From assembly GCF_003545765.1 (NCBI RefSeq), contig NZ_QXIO01000008.1, positions 102,111 through 166,110 of the forward strand: DNA of 64,000 nucleotides, written 5' to 3'. Shown here piece after piece: positions 26,331 through 35,802 of the stretch (position 1 is its first letter; each line of letters begins with the position of its first letter). Below the pieces are notes generated by a model. The model was not told where the DNA came from and ran no database searches. It saw nothing but the letters and a program-made list of their open reading frames with translations. Origin of the DNA: Colwellia sp. RSH04 (GTDB lineage: Bacteria; Pseudomonadota; Gammaproteobacteria; Enterobacterales; Alteromonadaceae). The translations under genes were made by a program, and so were the position numbers.

Positions 26331-27752
26331 TTAATAATTCCTAATTTGAGTGAAAACAGCGGTTAGTTTTTCACTCGATTTTATGCCTGTGCTAGATTCA
26401 ACACCTGAGTTGAGGTCTAGGCCGAATAAGTCTAATTCTGTTAATTGGTTTATCGCTAAGTGGATATTTTCTTCATTAAGTCCACCTGCTAATAAACTCT
26501 TTGATAAATTTTGCGCTGTTTCAGCAAGTGTTTGCCAATTAAAAGCTTGTCCACTACCAGGAGATTTACCATCAAGAACATGATGCTCAACTTCTTCACT
26601 TAATGTCGGAACTTGATCTACCACCGCATTGGCTTGCCATATTTGACACGCAGATAGGCCACGTTCATTGAGCTGATTTCTTAAGCTTGTTATGTATTGC
26701 TCGTTTTCTTCACCATGTAACTGCACTGCTGATAAGTTAAGTGTTTTAACTAAATCAACAATGGCTTGTCGCTTGTGATTTACAAACACACCGACGTATT
26801 CTAGTTTGGCAATCAATTGGTTGTTAACTATATTGAGCGCTTGGCTTTCGCTGATGCAGCGAGGAGATTTGTCAGCAAAAATCAACCCGCCATAACGAGC
26901 ACCGGCTGAAGCTGATGCATTAGCAAATTCAGCAGAGGTTAAGCCACAAACTTTGTTATTACCAAAAATTAGTTTTCTACATGCTAAATCAATATCGTTA
27001 TATGGATTATTATCCATTGCCATTAATGAACTTCCTACTAAAAACCCATCTACAGCAGGTGCAAGTTCACGTACTTGGTCGTTAGAATAAATACCTGATT
27101 CAGATATAATAATACGATCATCTGGAATACTCGGTGCAAAATCAAAGGTACGAGAAATATCGGTACTTAGATCTCTTAGGTTGCGATTATTTATGCCAAT
27201 GAGCTTCGCACCTAAATTAATTGCCCTTAATTTTTCTTCTTCATTAGATATTTCAGTTAAAATAGCTAAATTATATTGCTCAGCCACCTTTGCCAAAGCT
27301 AGATACTCTTCATCGTCTAAGACACTAAGCATCAATAAAATTGCGTCTGCTCCGTAATACCGCGCTAAGTAAACTTGATAAACATCAATGAAAAAATCTT
27401 TATTTAACACTGGGCAAGATACGGTATTACAAACAGTTTGTAAGTAGTCAAATGTGCCTTGAAAGTATTTTTCATCGGTTAACACTGAAATAGCAGCGGC
27501 ATATTTATCATAGGTTTTACAAATACTTTTTACGTCAAAGTCAGGTCTAATTAATCCTTTAGAAGGTGAGGCTTTTTTACATTCTAAAATAAAACCAGCT
27601 TCAGGTTTCTCAGGGGTTCTGCGCAAAGCTTTGTACATATCTTTGTTCGTCGGTACAAGTTCACTGATGAAGCTTTCAAGTGGTTTCGATTTTTTTAGTG
27701 CATCAATTTCGATACGTTTGTTTTCGACTATTTGTTGTAAAATGTTAGCCAT
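26331..27752 (-). CDS. trpCF: Bifunctional indole-3-glycerol phosphate synthase / phosphoribosylanthranilate isomerase
   Basis: 473 residues, a TrpC-TrpF fusion as in enterics and other gammaproteobacteria. The N-terminal TrpC half (to about 255) shows [29 protein letters not shown] and SESGI. The C-terminal TrpF half (from about 265) shows [26 protein letters not shown] and the phosphate loop LAGGLN. It carries out two consecutive steps, PRA isomerisation to CdRP and ring closure to indole-3-glycerol phosphate. Its ATG overlaps the trpD stop by one base. Confidence 0.98.
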   Translation of the reverse strand: MANILQQIVENKRIEIDALKKSKPLESFISELVPTNKDMYKALRRTPEKPEAGFILECKKASPSKGLIRPDFDVKSICKTYDKYAAAISVLTDEKYFQGTFDYLQTVCNTVSCPVLNKDFFIDVYQVYLARYYGADAILLMLSVLDDEEYLALAKVAEQYNLAILTEISNEEEKLRAINLGAKLIGINNRNLRDLSTDISRTFDFAPSIPDDRIIISESGIYSNDQVRELAPAVDGFLVGSSLMAMDNNPYNDIDLACRKLIFGNNKVCGLTSAEFANASASAGARYGGLIFADKSPRCISESQALNIVNNQLIAKLEYVGVFVNHKRQAIVDLVKTLNLSAVQLHGEENEQYITSLRNQLNERGLSACQIWQANAVVDQVPTLSEEVEHHVLDGKSPGSGQAFNWQTLAETAQNLSKSLLAGGLNEENIHLAINQLTELDLFGLDLNSGVESSTGIKSSEKLTAVFTQIRNY

Positions 27753-28771
27753 TATTGTTTTGCTCCTTCATTTGAAAGAGACACTAGCTGCGCTAAAGTC
27801 TCTAACCCTTTACCTGAGGCTAATACTTGGCTAGCCATTTCTTGTCCTGCTTTTAAACTGTCTGCTTTACCATGTAAATAAAGTAATGATGCACAGTTGA
27901 TTACCACAGCGGCGTTGTGTGCTGCTTGGCCTTTACCTGATAATATTGCTTTAATAATATCTGCATTTTCTTGTGGTGTACCACCTTTGATAGCGTCAAG
28001 AGGGTATGTATCAAGCCCAAAGTCTTCAGGGGTAATGGTACGCTTTATAAGTTCCCCATTAGTAATTTCAATTAATTGTGTTTCACCGTGCAAGGCAACT
28101 TCATCTAAACCACTACCATGAACGACGAAAGCACGTTCTACACCTGTTAATAACAAGGCTTGTGCCATTGTTTGTAATAAATCAGGAGTATAAACACCTA
28201 ACAGCATGACTTTAGGTTGAGCTGGGTTTACTAACGGGCCAAGGATATTAAAAAGGGTTCTCACCCCCATCGCCTTTCTAACAGGAGCTGCATGTTTAAA
28301 ACCTGAATGATAAGCAGGAGCATACAAAAAACATAAATTCGCTTGTGCAAGACAATGACTGGCCGTTTCAGGTGACATCATTAAATTTACCCCAAAGGCT
28401 TCGAGTAAATCAGCTGAACCAGACATGCTTGAAACACTTCGGTTGCCGTGTTTTGCCATTTTTATACCACAAGCTGCGGCAAGGATTGCTGCAGTGGTAG
28501 AAATATTAATCGTGTTTGCTCCATCTCCGCCTGTGCCTACACAATCAGAAACCTCTTGAGGTTGAGAAGGGAAAGTGGTCGCGGCTTCTCTTATAGCAAC
28601 TGCTGCACCAGCAATTTCTTCAGGAGTTTCGCCTTTTATTTTTAAGGCGGTTAGCACACTACCTAATAAAGCAGGTTCAACATTACCGAGTAACACCGCT
28701 TTAAAAAATGTATGGCTTTGAGATTGAGACAGGTTTTTACCGTCTATTAATAAATTTAAAATATTCATCAT
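27752..28771 (-). CDS. trpD: Anthranilate phosphoribosyltransferase
   Basis: 339 residues, standard length. It transfers the phosphoribosyl group of PRPP to anthranilate. The PRPP-binding loop VGTGGDGANTINIST, the anthranilate-site KHGNRSVSSMSGSADLLEA and VRTLFNILGPLVNP are visible. Two adjacent ATG codons (28771 and 28768) could start it; the first overlaps the trpG stop as ATGA. TrpD is separate from the glutamine amidotransferase here, unlike the fused enteric form. Confidence 0.98.
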   Translation of the reverse strand: MMNILNLLIDGKNLSQSQSHTFFKAVLLGNVEPALLGSVLTALKIKGETPEEIAGAAVAIREAATTFPSQPQEVSDCVGTGGDGANTINISTTAAILAAACGIKMAKHGNRSVSSMSGSADLLEAFGVNLMMSPETASHCLAQANLCFLYAPAYHSGFKHAAPVRKAMGVRTLFNILGPLVNPAQPKVMLLGVYTPDLLQTMAQALLLTGVERAFVVHGSGLDEVALHGETQLIEITNGELIKRTITPEDFGLDTYPLDAIKGGTPQENADIIKAILSGKGQAAHNAAVVINCASLLYLHGKADSLKAGQEMASQVLASGKGLETLAQLVSLSNEGAKQ

Positions 28772-29397
28772 ACACCCTCGGTGTTTAATACATGGTTAAC
28801 TTTATGTTGCTTTAAGTAATCAATACTTTGAGCTAATAGCGTTGCGCCGAATGTGGTTAAAATAGATTCAGGGTGAAATTGATACGCTAAAACGCCGTCA
28901 TGGTGATGGCATATGGCCATAGGCATTTGTTGATAATGAGCAATCACATCTAGTTGAGACGGTATGTTAAGACCAACAAGTGAGTGATATCTTGCTACAG
29001 GTAGCGGATTAATTATATTGGCAAAGGCACCTTTACCATTGTGTTCAATTGATGAGGCTTTACCATGAACAATTTCTGCTGCGCGTCCAACTTTGCCACC
29101 ATAATGTTCAATCAATGCTTGGTGGCCAAGGCATATACCTAACATAGGGATTTTGCCTGCACATAGTTTAATTAGCTCCATTAAACAGCCAGCATTTTTG
29201 GGCTCACCTGGACCAGGCGATAACACGAGCATTACGGGCTCATTTGTTTCATCTTGATGAGCCTTTATTTTGCTGAAAATAAATTCAGCGCTTAAGGTAT
29301 GTCTATAAACGGTAGGTTGATAACCAAGGCATTGAAATTCATCAACCAAGTTATAAGTAAATGAGTCTAAGTTATCTAACATGAATAATTTTGTCAT
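28768..29397 (-). CDS. trpG: Anthranilate synthase component II (glutamine amidotransferase)
   Basis: 209 residues, a class I GATase that supplies ammonia to TrpE. The start MTKLFMLDNLDSFTYNLVD is typical. The catalytic Cys is in LGICLGHQAL, the His/Glu pair in YQFHPESIL, and the oxyanion region is SPGPGEP. It lies two bases after trpE. In some bacteria the same subunit also serves aminodeoxychorismate synthase, but its operon position points to tryptophan synthesis. Confidence 0.97.
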   Translation of the reverse strand: MTKLFMLDNLDSFTYNLVDEFQCLGYQPTVYRHTLSAEFIFSKIKAHQDETNEPVMLVLSPGPGEPKNAGCLMELIKLCAGKIPMLGICLGHQALIEHYGGKVGRAAEIVHGKASSIEHNGKGAFANIINPLPVARYHSLVGLNIPSQLDVIAHYQQMPMAICHHHDGVLAYQFHPESILTTFGATLLAQSIDYLKQHKVNHVLNTEGV

Positions 29398-29399
29398 GA

Positions 29400-31049
29400 T
29401 TAATGCTCCTTACTTAAGTCTTGGGCAAGTTGCCTAGTCTTTCTTATGCTGGCTTCTTGATTGGCTCGACCTATTGCCGAAATAACCGCTTGTGCTTTTT
29501 GACGGGTTTCATTAGCTTCGCTTTGTGGATCTGAATCATAAACTACACCAGCACCCGCTTGTATTTGAGCAACATTGCCTTTAACAAAGGCTGAGCGAAT
29601 GACAATACAAGTATCCATATCACCTTGTCCTGTTAAATAACCAACAGCGCCACCATAACTGCCTCGTCTTTTACCTTCTACTTCTCGAATAAGTGAGGTT
29701 GCTTTCACTTTTGGCGCACCTGAAAGGGTGCCCATATTCATACATGCTTGGTAAGCATGCAGGGCGTCTAACTCAGTGAGTAAAGTGCCACAAACCCTTG
29801 ATACTAGGTGCATTACGTGTGAGTAGCGATCAACTTTCAATAAATCAGCAACATAACGAGTACCCGCCTGACTGACTCTAGCGATATCATTTCGAGCTAA
29901 ATCGACCAGCATAATATGCTCAGCAGATTCTTTTTTATCTTGTCTGAGTTCAAGTTCTATACGACTGTCTAAATCAAGAGATATTTCACCTTGCGCATTA
30001 AAACCGCGAGGTCTGGTGCCTGCGATAGGGTATATCTCTACTTGTCTATTGTGTTGCTGGTATTTTATTGCTGATTCTGGTGAAGCGCCGAAAATACAGA
30101 AATCATCATCTTTTAAGTAGAACATATATGGGCTAGGGTTACTTACCTTCAATGCTTGATAAGACAAAATACTGTCTGCACAGGGGAGAGAAAAGGTTCT
30201 TGAAGGCACCACTTGAAAAATATCACCTGCGCGGATGTTCTCTTTTAATTGCTCTACTATTTCACAAAAGGTTTTATCACTGATATCGGTAGTTAAATGT
30301 TCATCTGTTTGAGCTACGTCGCTTTTAAATTCACACGGCGCAGTAATAGGGGAAGCTAACTGCGAAACGATGGTTTGAATTCTCTTTTGAGCCGATAGTG
30401 TTATGTCGTTACTAATACAATCGCCTGCCCGAAAGAATGAGTTGCTGATTATTTCTGTACTTTGCAATTCATGGTCAATAACCACTAATGTTTCAGCTAA
30501 GTAATAAACAAAATCAGGGCAAGAATTCTCACCTTCATTGACATCGGGGAGTGTTTCAGCGATTGACATCATATCAAAGGCAAAAGCACCGCCGAGAAAT
30601 ACTGAAAAAGGGTGATGTTCTTGATTTTTAACTTGTTGAAATAATCGTAAGCTTTCAAACGGGTTAGTTGCCTTTAAACGAGACATTTCATCAAGTTCTT
30701 CAGGTACAGCAGGAAAAACAGCTGTTAGCGTAGTGTTTTTGGCGTTAGTAGACAGTTCTGCTTTATGCTGTAACTGTGCTTTAGCAAACTCTATCGCTAA
30801 ATTACCATTATCTGTAAGCGCTTTGAAGGTAACTTGGTTGCCCCTACAGACAATTTTTACTGCAGCATTAGTTAGTAGTAAGCTTTTTAATAAGTGCTTT
30901 TTATCTATTTCAGCTGACTCTAATAAAATATTATTTGAGTGCTGCTGACACAATAGTTGATAAACCGCTAAAGGGTCGCTCTGATAAGGTGCACTTTGTG
31001 TTGTTGTCTGTACAGACAATTCCATTGGGATATTTTGTGTATTACTCAT
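29400..31049 (-). CDS. trpE: Anthranilate synthase component I
   Basis: 549 residues. It converts chorismate to anthranilate with ammonia from TrpG, the first committed step. The N-terminal LLESAEI matches the LLES element of the tryptophan feedback site. The C-terminal chorismate-binding part shows IFQVVPSRTF, GASPES, PIAGTRPRG, LVDLARNDIARV and GTLSGAPKVKA. First gene of the operon, downstream of a long transcribed leader with TrpL and the attenuator. The ribosome binding site before ATG 31049 is weak (AGAACT). Confidence 0.98.
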   Translation of the reverse strand: MSNTQNIPMELSVQTTTQSAPYQSDPLAVYQLLCQQHSNNILLESAEIDKKHLLKSLLLTNAAVKIVCRGNQVTFKALTDNGNLAIEFAKAQLQHKAELSTNAKNTTLTAVFPAVPEELDEMSRLKATNPFESLRLFQQVKNQEHHPFSVFLGGAFAFDMMSIAETLPDVNEGENSCPDFVYYLAETLVVIDHELQSTEIISNSFFRAGDCISNDITLSAQKRIQTIVSQLASPITAPCEFKSDVAQTDEHLTTDISDKTFCEIVEQLKENIRAGDIFQVVPSRTFSLPCADSILSYQALKVSNPSPYMFYLKDDDFCIFGASPESAIKYQQHNRQVEIYPIAGTRPRGFNAQGEISLDLDSRIELELRQDKKESAEHIMLVDLARNDIARVSQAGTRYVADLLKVDRYSHVMHLVSRVCGTLLTELDALHAYQACMNMGTLSGAPKVKATSLIREVEGKRRGSYGGAVGYLTGQGDMDTCIVIRSAFVKGNVAQIQAGAGVVYDSDPQSEANETRQKAQAVISAIGRANQEASIRKTRQLAQDLSKEH

Positions 31050-31188
31050 GTTAGTTCTACTTTTATTTGATGTTAATTACGTATGTCATCCTGCATAAAT
31101 GGGCAAAAGCCACCAAATAAACCATGTTTTTGTTCTGTTCATCTTTCATTCCTGTTTAATGTTGCGGTTGGAAAATAAACCGCATGCT

Positions 31189-31200
31189 ATTGTATACAAT
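31189..31200. promoter_or_regulatory. Perfect 12-bp palindrome in the trp leader
   Basis: ATTGTATACAAT, between the attenuator and trpE. Similar TTGTATACAA-type strings occur at 48808-48817 and, imperfectly, at 18928, 22778 and 22808. Function unknown. Confidence 0.35.
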
Positions 31201-31216
31201 TTTTGTGGCTAAACGT

Positions 31217-31246
31217 AAAAAACCCGCTGTGAAAAGCGGGTTTTTT
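31217..31246 (-). terminator. trp attenuator (3:4 terminator hairpin)
   Basis: On the minus strand, AAAAAACCCGCT (31246-31235) pairs with AGCGGGTTTTTT (31228-31217) around TTTCAC. It sits between the leader peptide stop and trpE and is the conditional terminator of the operon. Confidence 0.93.
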
Positions 31247-31314
31247 GAAATTTTTTCTGATTCTATCTGAAAATTAGATACAGCAAATATCACAACCCGT
31301 TATATAGAGTTATG
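31237..31314 (-). promoter_or_regulatory. Alternative 1:2 and 2:3 pairing elements of the trp attenuator
   Basis: Segment 1, CATAAC (31314-31309), lies directly after the Trp codons and can pair with GTTGTG (31296-31291). The overlapping segment 2, CGGGTT (31299-31294), can instead pair with AACCCG (31242-31237), the 5' arm of the terminator; an inner TATCT/AGATA stem (about 31280-31264) supports that longer antiterminator. A ribosome stalled on the Trp codons would cover segment 1 and favour 2:3, allowing read-through into trpE. Confidence 0.8.
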
Positions 31315-31380
31315 CCACCACCAATTTTTAATTGCTTTAGCGTTTATTACGCCAAAAGAAAATGGACTTGCTTGTATCAT
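31300..31380 (-). CDS. trpL: trp operon leader peptide
   Basis: A 26-codon ORF too short for ordinary gene calling: ATG at 31380, MIQASPFSFGV ... KNWWWHNSI, stop TAA at 31302-31300. Three consecutive TGG codons (31323-31315) sit near the end, as expected of a leader whose translation senses charged tRNA-Trp. AGAG lies about 7 bases before the ATG. It is placed between a good promoter and an intrinsic terminator with competing pairings, the full attenuation design. The peptide itself presumably has no function beyond ribosome positioning. Confidence 0.93.
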   Translation of the reverse strand: MIQASPFSFGVINAKAIKNWWWHNSI

Positions 31381-31399
31381 TATATTGCTCTAATCAGTA

Positions 31400-31438
31400 A
31401 ACTTATCATTATAATAAGTTATCCCCTATAGAAGACAA
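31400..31438 (-). promoter_or_regulatory. trp operon promoter with overlapping operator-like palindrome
   Basis: On the minus strand TTGTCT (31438-31433) and TATAAT (31413-31408) are separated by 19 bases. An inverted repeat AACTTAT-N7-ATAAGTT (31420-31400) overlaps the -10, a position suited to a repressor such as TrpR, though it is not a close match to the enteric TrpR box. On the plus strand a TATAAT (31410-31415) overlaps and may serve the divergent gene rnm. Confidence 0.6.
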
Positions 31439-31442
31439 TATT

Positions 31443-32336
31443 ATGGCTTTGCTGTCAACCGTTGATTTTCCACATATCATAAAAAAAACTGATGGTATTT
31501 CCCATGGTCGTATTGATTTACATAGTCATACCCATTGTTCTGATGGTGAACTATCTCCACAGGCCTTAATTGATAGGGCTTGGAATTATCAAATAGATGT
31601 ATTGGCTATTACTGATCATGATACAACTCAAGCACTTGATATAGCTGATGCTTATATCAAGGAAAAAAATGTTCCAATTAAGTTAATACCAGGCATTGAA
31701 ATTTCAACGGCTTGGCATGGTTTCGAGATTCATATTGTGGGACTTAATGTCGATAAAAATCATGCTGACTTAATGCAGCTCATTTCAGAGCAACAAAACG
31801 CACGAGAAATTCGGGCAGAGTTAATGGGCGAAAAACTGGCTAAATGTGGTTTTGATGATGTTTATGACAAGGCCTTATCACTTGCTGGTAAAGGCTCGAT
31901 AACGCGAGCACACTTTGCTCGCGTTTTACATCAACAAGGTCATGTCTCTACCATGCAAAAAGCATTTGATAAGTTCATAGGTAAAGGGCAAAGGGCATTT
32001 GTAAAACCTAATTGGTGCTCTATAGAACATGCGATATCAGTTATTCATCAAGCTGGTGGAACCGCGGTGATGGCTCACCCGATTAGATATGATTTATCGG
32101 CAAAGTGGCTGAGAAGATTAATCGTACAATTCAAGGAAGACCAAGGTGATGGATTAGAAGTTGTTTTACCACAAATGAATCAACAACAAAGGCAAACAAT
32201 GCTAAACTACTGTTTAGAATATAATTTGCTCGCTTCTTTGGGATCAGACTTTCATCGTCCCAGCAAATGGAGTGATCTAGGTCGTCACTTAACCTTACCA
32301 GATGGCGCAATTCCTATATGGAAACAGTGGGCTTAA
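31443..32336 (+). CDS. rnm: PHP-domain 5'-3' exoribonuclease, RNase AM (YciV/TrpH)
   Basis: 297 residues, the usual size for YciV. The PHP metal-binding motifs are HSHTHCSDGE, ITDHDTTQA, GIEIST and FEIHIVG, with later HPIRY and SDFHRPS. The E. coli protein trims 5' ends of rRNA, notably 5S, and hydrolyses short oligonucleotides and pAp-like compounds. It stands divergent to trp, the conserved placement that gave the name trpH, and is followed by yciO. The start ATG 31443 has little ribosome binding site (GAAGAC). Confidence 0.93.
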   Translation: MALLSTVDFPHIIKKTDGISHGRIDLHSHTHCSDGELSPQALIDRAWNYQIDVLAITDHDTTQALDIADAYIKEKNVPIKLIPGIEISTAWHGFEIHIVGLNVDKNHADLMQLISEQQNAREIRAELMGEKLAKCGFDDVYDKALSLAGKGSITRAHFARVLHQQGHVSTMQKAFDKFIGKGQRAFVKPNWCSIEHAISVIHQAGGTAVMAHPIRYDLSAKWLRRLIVQFKEDQGDGLEVVLPQMNQQQRQTMLNYCLEYNLLASLGSDFHRPSKWSDLGRHLTLPDGAIPIWKQWA

Positions 32337-32374
32337 CCATTGTTATTTATTTAAAGCAGTATTAAGGATTTATT

Positions 32375-32995
32375 ATGAGTCAGTTTTTTTATGTTCATCC
32401 TGATAACCCTCAAGGTCGATTAATGAAGCAAGCCGTCGCTATCGTAAATCAAGGTGGGGTCATTGTTTACCCAACTGATTCAGGCTATGCATTAGGTTGT
32501 CATTTGGGTGATAAGAAAGCATTAGAAAGAATCTGCCAAATAAGAGACATCACTAAAGAGCACAACTTTACTTTAGTGTGTAAAGATTTATCGCAATTAT
32601 CTGAGTATACCCGTGTTGATAATAGCGCATATCGGTTACTTAAAAGCAATACACCAGGTGCTTACACCTTTATTTTTAAAGGAAGTAAAGAAGTACCCAA
32701 GCGCCTACTTAATCCGAAAAAGAAAACGATAGGCATTAGAGTACCTGATAATAACATAGCCCAAGCCTTGTTGGCTGAACTGGCAGAGCCTATAATGTCT
32801 ACCAGTTTGATCATGCCAGGCAAAAATATGGCTGAATATGATCCAGAAGAAATAAGAGATGTATTAGAACATCAGGTAGATCTTATTATTCATGGTGGTC
32901 ATTTAGGTGAGCACCCAACAACGGTAATCGATTTCTCAAATGATGCCATTGAAATAATCCGAGTTGGTGAAGGTGATCCTTCACCATTTGAGTAA
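32375..32995 (+). CDS. yciO: YciO-type Sua5/YrdC-family protein
   Basis: 206 residues of a single YrdC-like domain: GGVIVYPTDSGYALGC for nucleotide binding, then RDITKEHNFTLVCKDLS, TPGAYTFIFKG and GIRVPDN. YrdC relatives make threonylcarbamoyl-AMP for tRNA t6A; YciO is a diverged member with much weaker or different activity. It sits between rnm and rluB as in E. coli. There is no scpAB pair after it, unlike many bacteria. Confidence 0.9.
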   Translation: MSQFFYVHPDNPQGRLMKQAVAIVNQGGVIVYPTDSGYALGCHLGDKKALERICQIRDITKEHNFTLVCKDLSQLSEYTRVDNSAYRLLKSNTPGAYTFIFKGSKEVPKRLLNPKKKTIGIRVPDNNIAQALLAELAEPIMSTSLIMPGKNMAEYDPEEIRDVLEHQVDLIIHGGHLGEHPTTVIDFSNDAIEIIRVGEGDPSPFE

Positions 32996-33073
32996 CTTAG
33001 GTTACCTCTATTTAACAACATGTGAGTCAGAAGTTTTCTACAAGGGAGAAACTACTGACGGAGTTGAAAAATT

Positions 33074-34159
33074 ATGTCTACGAAAACAGAAGCCAACAAG
33101 AAACCATCAACCAGTAAGTCACCAAAAAGTAAGATAAAGAAAGATAGCCAAAAAGATGCGGGTGATAACAAATACGGAACTCGAGGTAAAAGCAAGAAAG
33201 CGGGTTCTAAACAAGGTAAAGATGTAAAAGGCAAAAAACCAAAAAAAGAGCAACCAAAACCTGTCAAAGTTAACTTTCAAAAGGCCAGTGTGAAAGATTC
33301 TGAAAAGTTACAGAAAGTCTTAGCACGCTCTGGACAAGGCTCTCGTCGTGAAATGGAAACATACATTAGCGAAGGGCGCGTTAGTATTGACGGTAAGGTT
33401 GCATATTTAGGCGATAGAGTTGATGGTACAGAGCAGATTCGTATAGACGGTCATCAAGTAAAACTTACCGCTCAAGATGAAACCATTTGTCGTGTTTTGA
33501 TGTACAACAAACCAGAAGGTGAAATGTGTACCCGTAAAGATCCTGAGGGAAGACCAACGGTATTTGATCGTTTACCTCCATTAGAAACAGGGCGCTGGGT
33601 TGCGGTTGGACGTTTAGATATTAATACCTCTGGAATGTTGTTATTTACCACTGATGGTGAGCTAGCCAATCGATTAATGCACCCGTCGCAAAAAGTTGAG
33701 CGTGAATACGCAGTGCGTGTTTTTGGTGAAATCAATGAAGCGATGTTACAAACCTTAAGAACTGGGGTGAAATTAGAAGACGGTCCCGCGCGTTTTCAAA
33801 AAATATCTTATCGAGGTGGTGAGGGCAGAAACCATTGGTTCCATGTTGTCTTGTCAGAAGGAAGGAACCGTGAAGTACGTCGTTTGTGGGAAAGTCAAGA
33901 TGTACAGGTTAGTCGCTTGATCCGTGTTCGTTATGGCGATATGGAGATGCAAAGACAACTACCTTTAGGTGGCTGGAAAGAGCTAGGGTTAAAAGAGGTT
34001 AACTATTACCGTAAGTTAGTGCAGTTAAAGCCTGAAACGCAAAGTAAAGTGAAAGTTGATGAAAAAGCGATGGATAATGCGAAAAGCCGCAGAATACGTC
34101 GTTCGGTTAAAAAGCATCAGCAACGTCAAAAATTAAGTACTCGACGTCGTCATAAATAG
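33074..34159 (+). CDS. rluB: 23S rRNA pseudouridine(2605) synthase
   Basis: 361 residues. An S4 RNA-binding domain ([21 protein letters not shown], about 75-120) is followed by the RsuA/RluB catalytic domain with the nucleophilic Asp in [15 protein letters not shown], plus [11 protein letters not shown] and [14 protein letters not shown]. It isomerises a uridine in 23S rRNA domain V near the peptidyl-transferase centre. The first 70 residues form a Lys-rich disordered extension and the last 25 are also strongly basic, making it longer than the E. coli enzyme (about 290). Start ATG 33074 has GGAG 15 bases upstream, rather distant. Confidence 0.95.
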   Translation: MSTKTEANKKPSTSKSPKSKIKKDSQKDAGDNKYGTRGKSKKAGSKQGKDVKGKKPKKEQPKPVKVNFQKASVKDSEKLQKVLARSGQGSRREMETYISEGRVSIDGKVAYLGDRVDGTEQIRIDGHQVKLTAQDETICRVLMYNKPEGEMCTRKDPEGRPTVFDRLPPLETGRWVAVGRLDINTSGMLLFTTDGELANRLMHPSQKVEREYAVRVFGEINEAMLQTLRTGVKLEDGPARFQKISYRGGEGRNHWFHVVLSEGRNREVRRLWESQDVQVSRLIRVRYGDMEMQRQLPLGGWKELGLKEVNYYRKLVQLKPETQSKVKVDEKAMDNAKSRRIRRSVKKHQQRQKLSTRRRHK

Positions 34160-34187
34160 TGGTATAGAAAATAAAGAAGTAAATGGT

Positions 34188-35327
34188 ATGACCTATCAAT
34201 ATATTGATAACCAGAAAGATTTAGAACAGCTTTGTGACACATTATCACAAGCAAGCATGTTAGCAATTGATACTGAGTTTGTTAGAACCAGAACCCTTTA
34301 TGCAAAGTTAGGCTTATTGCAAGTGTCTAACGGTAAAGAGCTTGCGTTAATTGATCCTATCGCGGTAACTGATTTAACCCCTTTTTGGCAGTTATTAACT
34401 GACCCAAATATTCTTAAAGTGCTACATGCATGTTCAGAAGATCTTGAAGTTTTTATGACAGCAGGACACTGTAAGCCTGAAAATTTGATTGATACACAAA
34501 TCATGATGTCATTTTTAGGTCATGGCTTGTCAATCGGTTATGCTGCTATGGTTAAACATTACCTTGATATTGAGTTAGATAAGTCAGAATCAAGAACTGA
34601 TTGGACAAAAAGACCATTAAGTCAACGACAACTTGTGTATGCAAGTGCTGATGTAGAACACCTTCATGCGTTATTTCCAACTTTGCTTGCTGAAACAAAG
34701 CAAGTAGGTTTTCTTGATTATGCTCAAGAAGAGTCACAAGCGTTAATTGAGAAAAAATTCACTCCCGTTGAAGAAAGCACTCTATATCGTTCTGTTAAGT
34801 TAGCGTGGCGATTAAACCCTGTACAGCTTAACCGACTTAAATACTTAACTATTTGGCGTTATCAGCAAGCCCAAAAACGTGATTTACCTATTGGCTTTAT
34901 TGCTAAAGATCATACCATCATGGCATTAGCGCAATACAACCCTTCAAGTACCGCTGCAATGTTTCAGTTGGAAGGACCTGAGCAATTAGATATTCGCCAC
35001 AAAGGCAAAGCGATGCTTGACGTGCTAAAAAAAGCTGAACAAGAAAGCGAACAGAATTACCCTGCAAAAGTGAAGCGTTTAGACGAGTACCCAGGTTATA
35101 AACAAATTTTCAAAAGTGTTAAGCAGTTTGTGGCAAAAGTATCGAAAACAAAAGAGATTCCTGTAGAAAACCTCGCTTCAAAGAAACAAATTAATCAGTT
35201 TTTGACATGGCATTTCAAACTTTCAAACGATGAACTGAATAAAGGTGATATTGATTTATTGTCTGGCTGGCGTAACAAGGTGCTAGGTGATGAATTACTG
35301 CAATTTTCAGCGAATAATTTTCAATAA
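34188..35327 (+). CDS. rnd: Ribonuclease D
   Basis: 379 residues, near the E. coli length of 375. The DEDDy exonuclease motifs are visible: AIDTEFVRTRT (I), LHACSEDLEVF (II) and VYASADVEHL (III). HRDC domains follow (RLKYLTIWRYQQAQKRDLP). It trims 3' ends of tRNA precursors and other small RNAs. ATG 34188 lies 28 bases after rluB, so the two are probably cotranscribed. Confidence 0.96.
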   Translation: MTYQYIDNQKDLEQLCDTLSQASMLAIDTEFVRTRTLYAKLGLLQVSNGKELALIDPIAVTDLTPFWQLLTDPNILKVLHACSEDLEVFMTAGHCKPENLIDTQIMMSFLGHGLSIGYAAMVKHYLDIELDKSESRTDWTKRPLSQRQLVYASADVEHLHALFPTLLAETKQVGFLDYAQEESQALIEKKFTPVEESTLYRSVKLAWRLNPVQLNRLKYLTIWRYQQAQKRDLPIGFIAKDHTIMALAQYNPSSTAAMFQLEGPEQLDIRHKGKAMLDVLKKAEQESEQNYPAKVKRLDEYPGYKQIFKSVKQFVAKVSKTKEIPVENLASKKQINQFLTWHFKLSNDELNKGDIDLLSGWRNKVLGDELLQFSANNFQ

Positions 35328-35507
35328 AGCCGTTGGTATTGCTGCTAAATAAGACTTAGTAACATTCAATGCGAAATAATTTAGTGAATTGTTAACAATA
35401 AATCACTGAACATCGCTCTTAGCTCATGATATATTGTTTTTAGGCGATATATGCTCGATATTATTCTCTTAGTTAACTCTTGTTTAAATTATCTATAGGT
35501 CTCCATT

Positions 35508-35801
35508 ATGCTATGTGCAATTTATAAAAGCCCCAAAAAACAACAAACGTATTTATTTATAAAAAAACGTGATGATTTCAGCGCTGTACCTGAAGCGTTA
35601 ATGAAAACGTTTGGAACCCCCGTATTAGTTACTATTGTTAATTTGGCTACTAAAGATAAACTTGGCATGGCAGACATTAATAAAGTTAAAGAAAGCCTAG
35701 ATGAACATGGTTTTTATCTTCAATTACCACCTCCAACGGAAGATTTATTAAAAGAACATAAAGCAGCAATGACGGCTGAAAAAGAGCAAGGAGCTGAATA
35801 A
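35508..35801 (+). CDS. ycgL: YcgL-family conserved protein
   Basis: 97 residues, matching the YcgL family: MLCAIYKSPKKQQTYLFI, FSAVPEALMKTFG and FYLQLPPPTEDLL are its recognisable blocks. The family has a known small alpha/beta fold but no firmly established function. The stop codon lies one base before the start of the mltB-like gene, so the two are surely cotranscribed; ycgN follows, as in E. coli gene order. Confidence 0.92.
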   Translation: MLCAIYKSPKKQQTYLFIKKRDDFSAVPEALMKTFGTPVLVTIVNLATKDKLGMADINKVKESLDEHGFYLQLPPPTEDLLKEHKAAMTAEKEQGAE

Positions 35802-35802
35802 C

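Noticed and set aside
32996..33073. Missing scpA/scpB between yciO and rluB as a recent loss
   Set aside because: Gammaproteobacteria with MukBEF generally lack scpAB here, as in E. coli, so it is probably ordinary.
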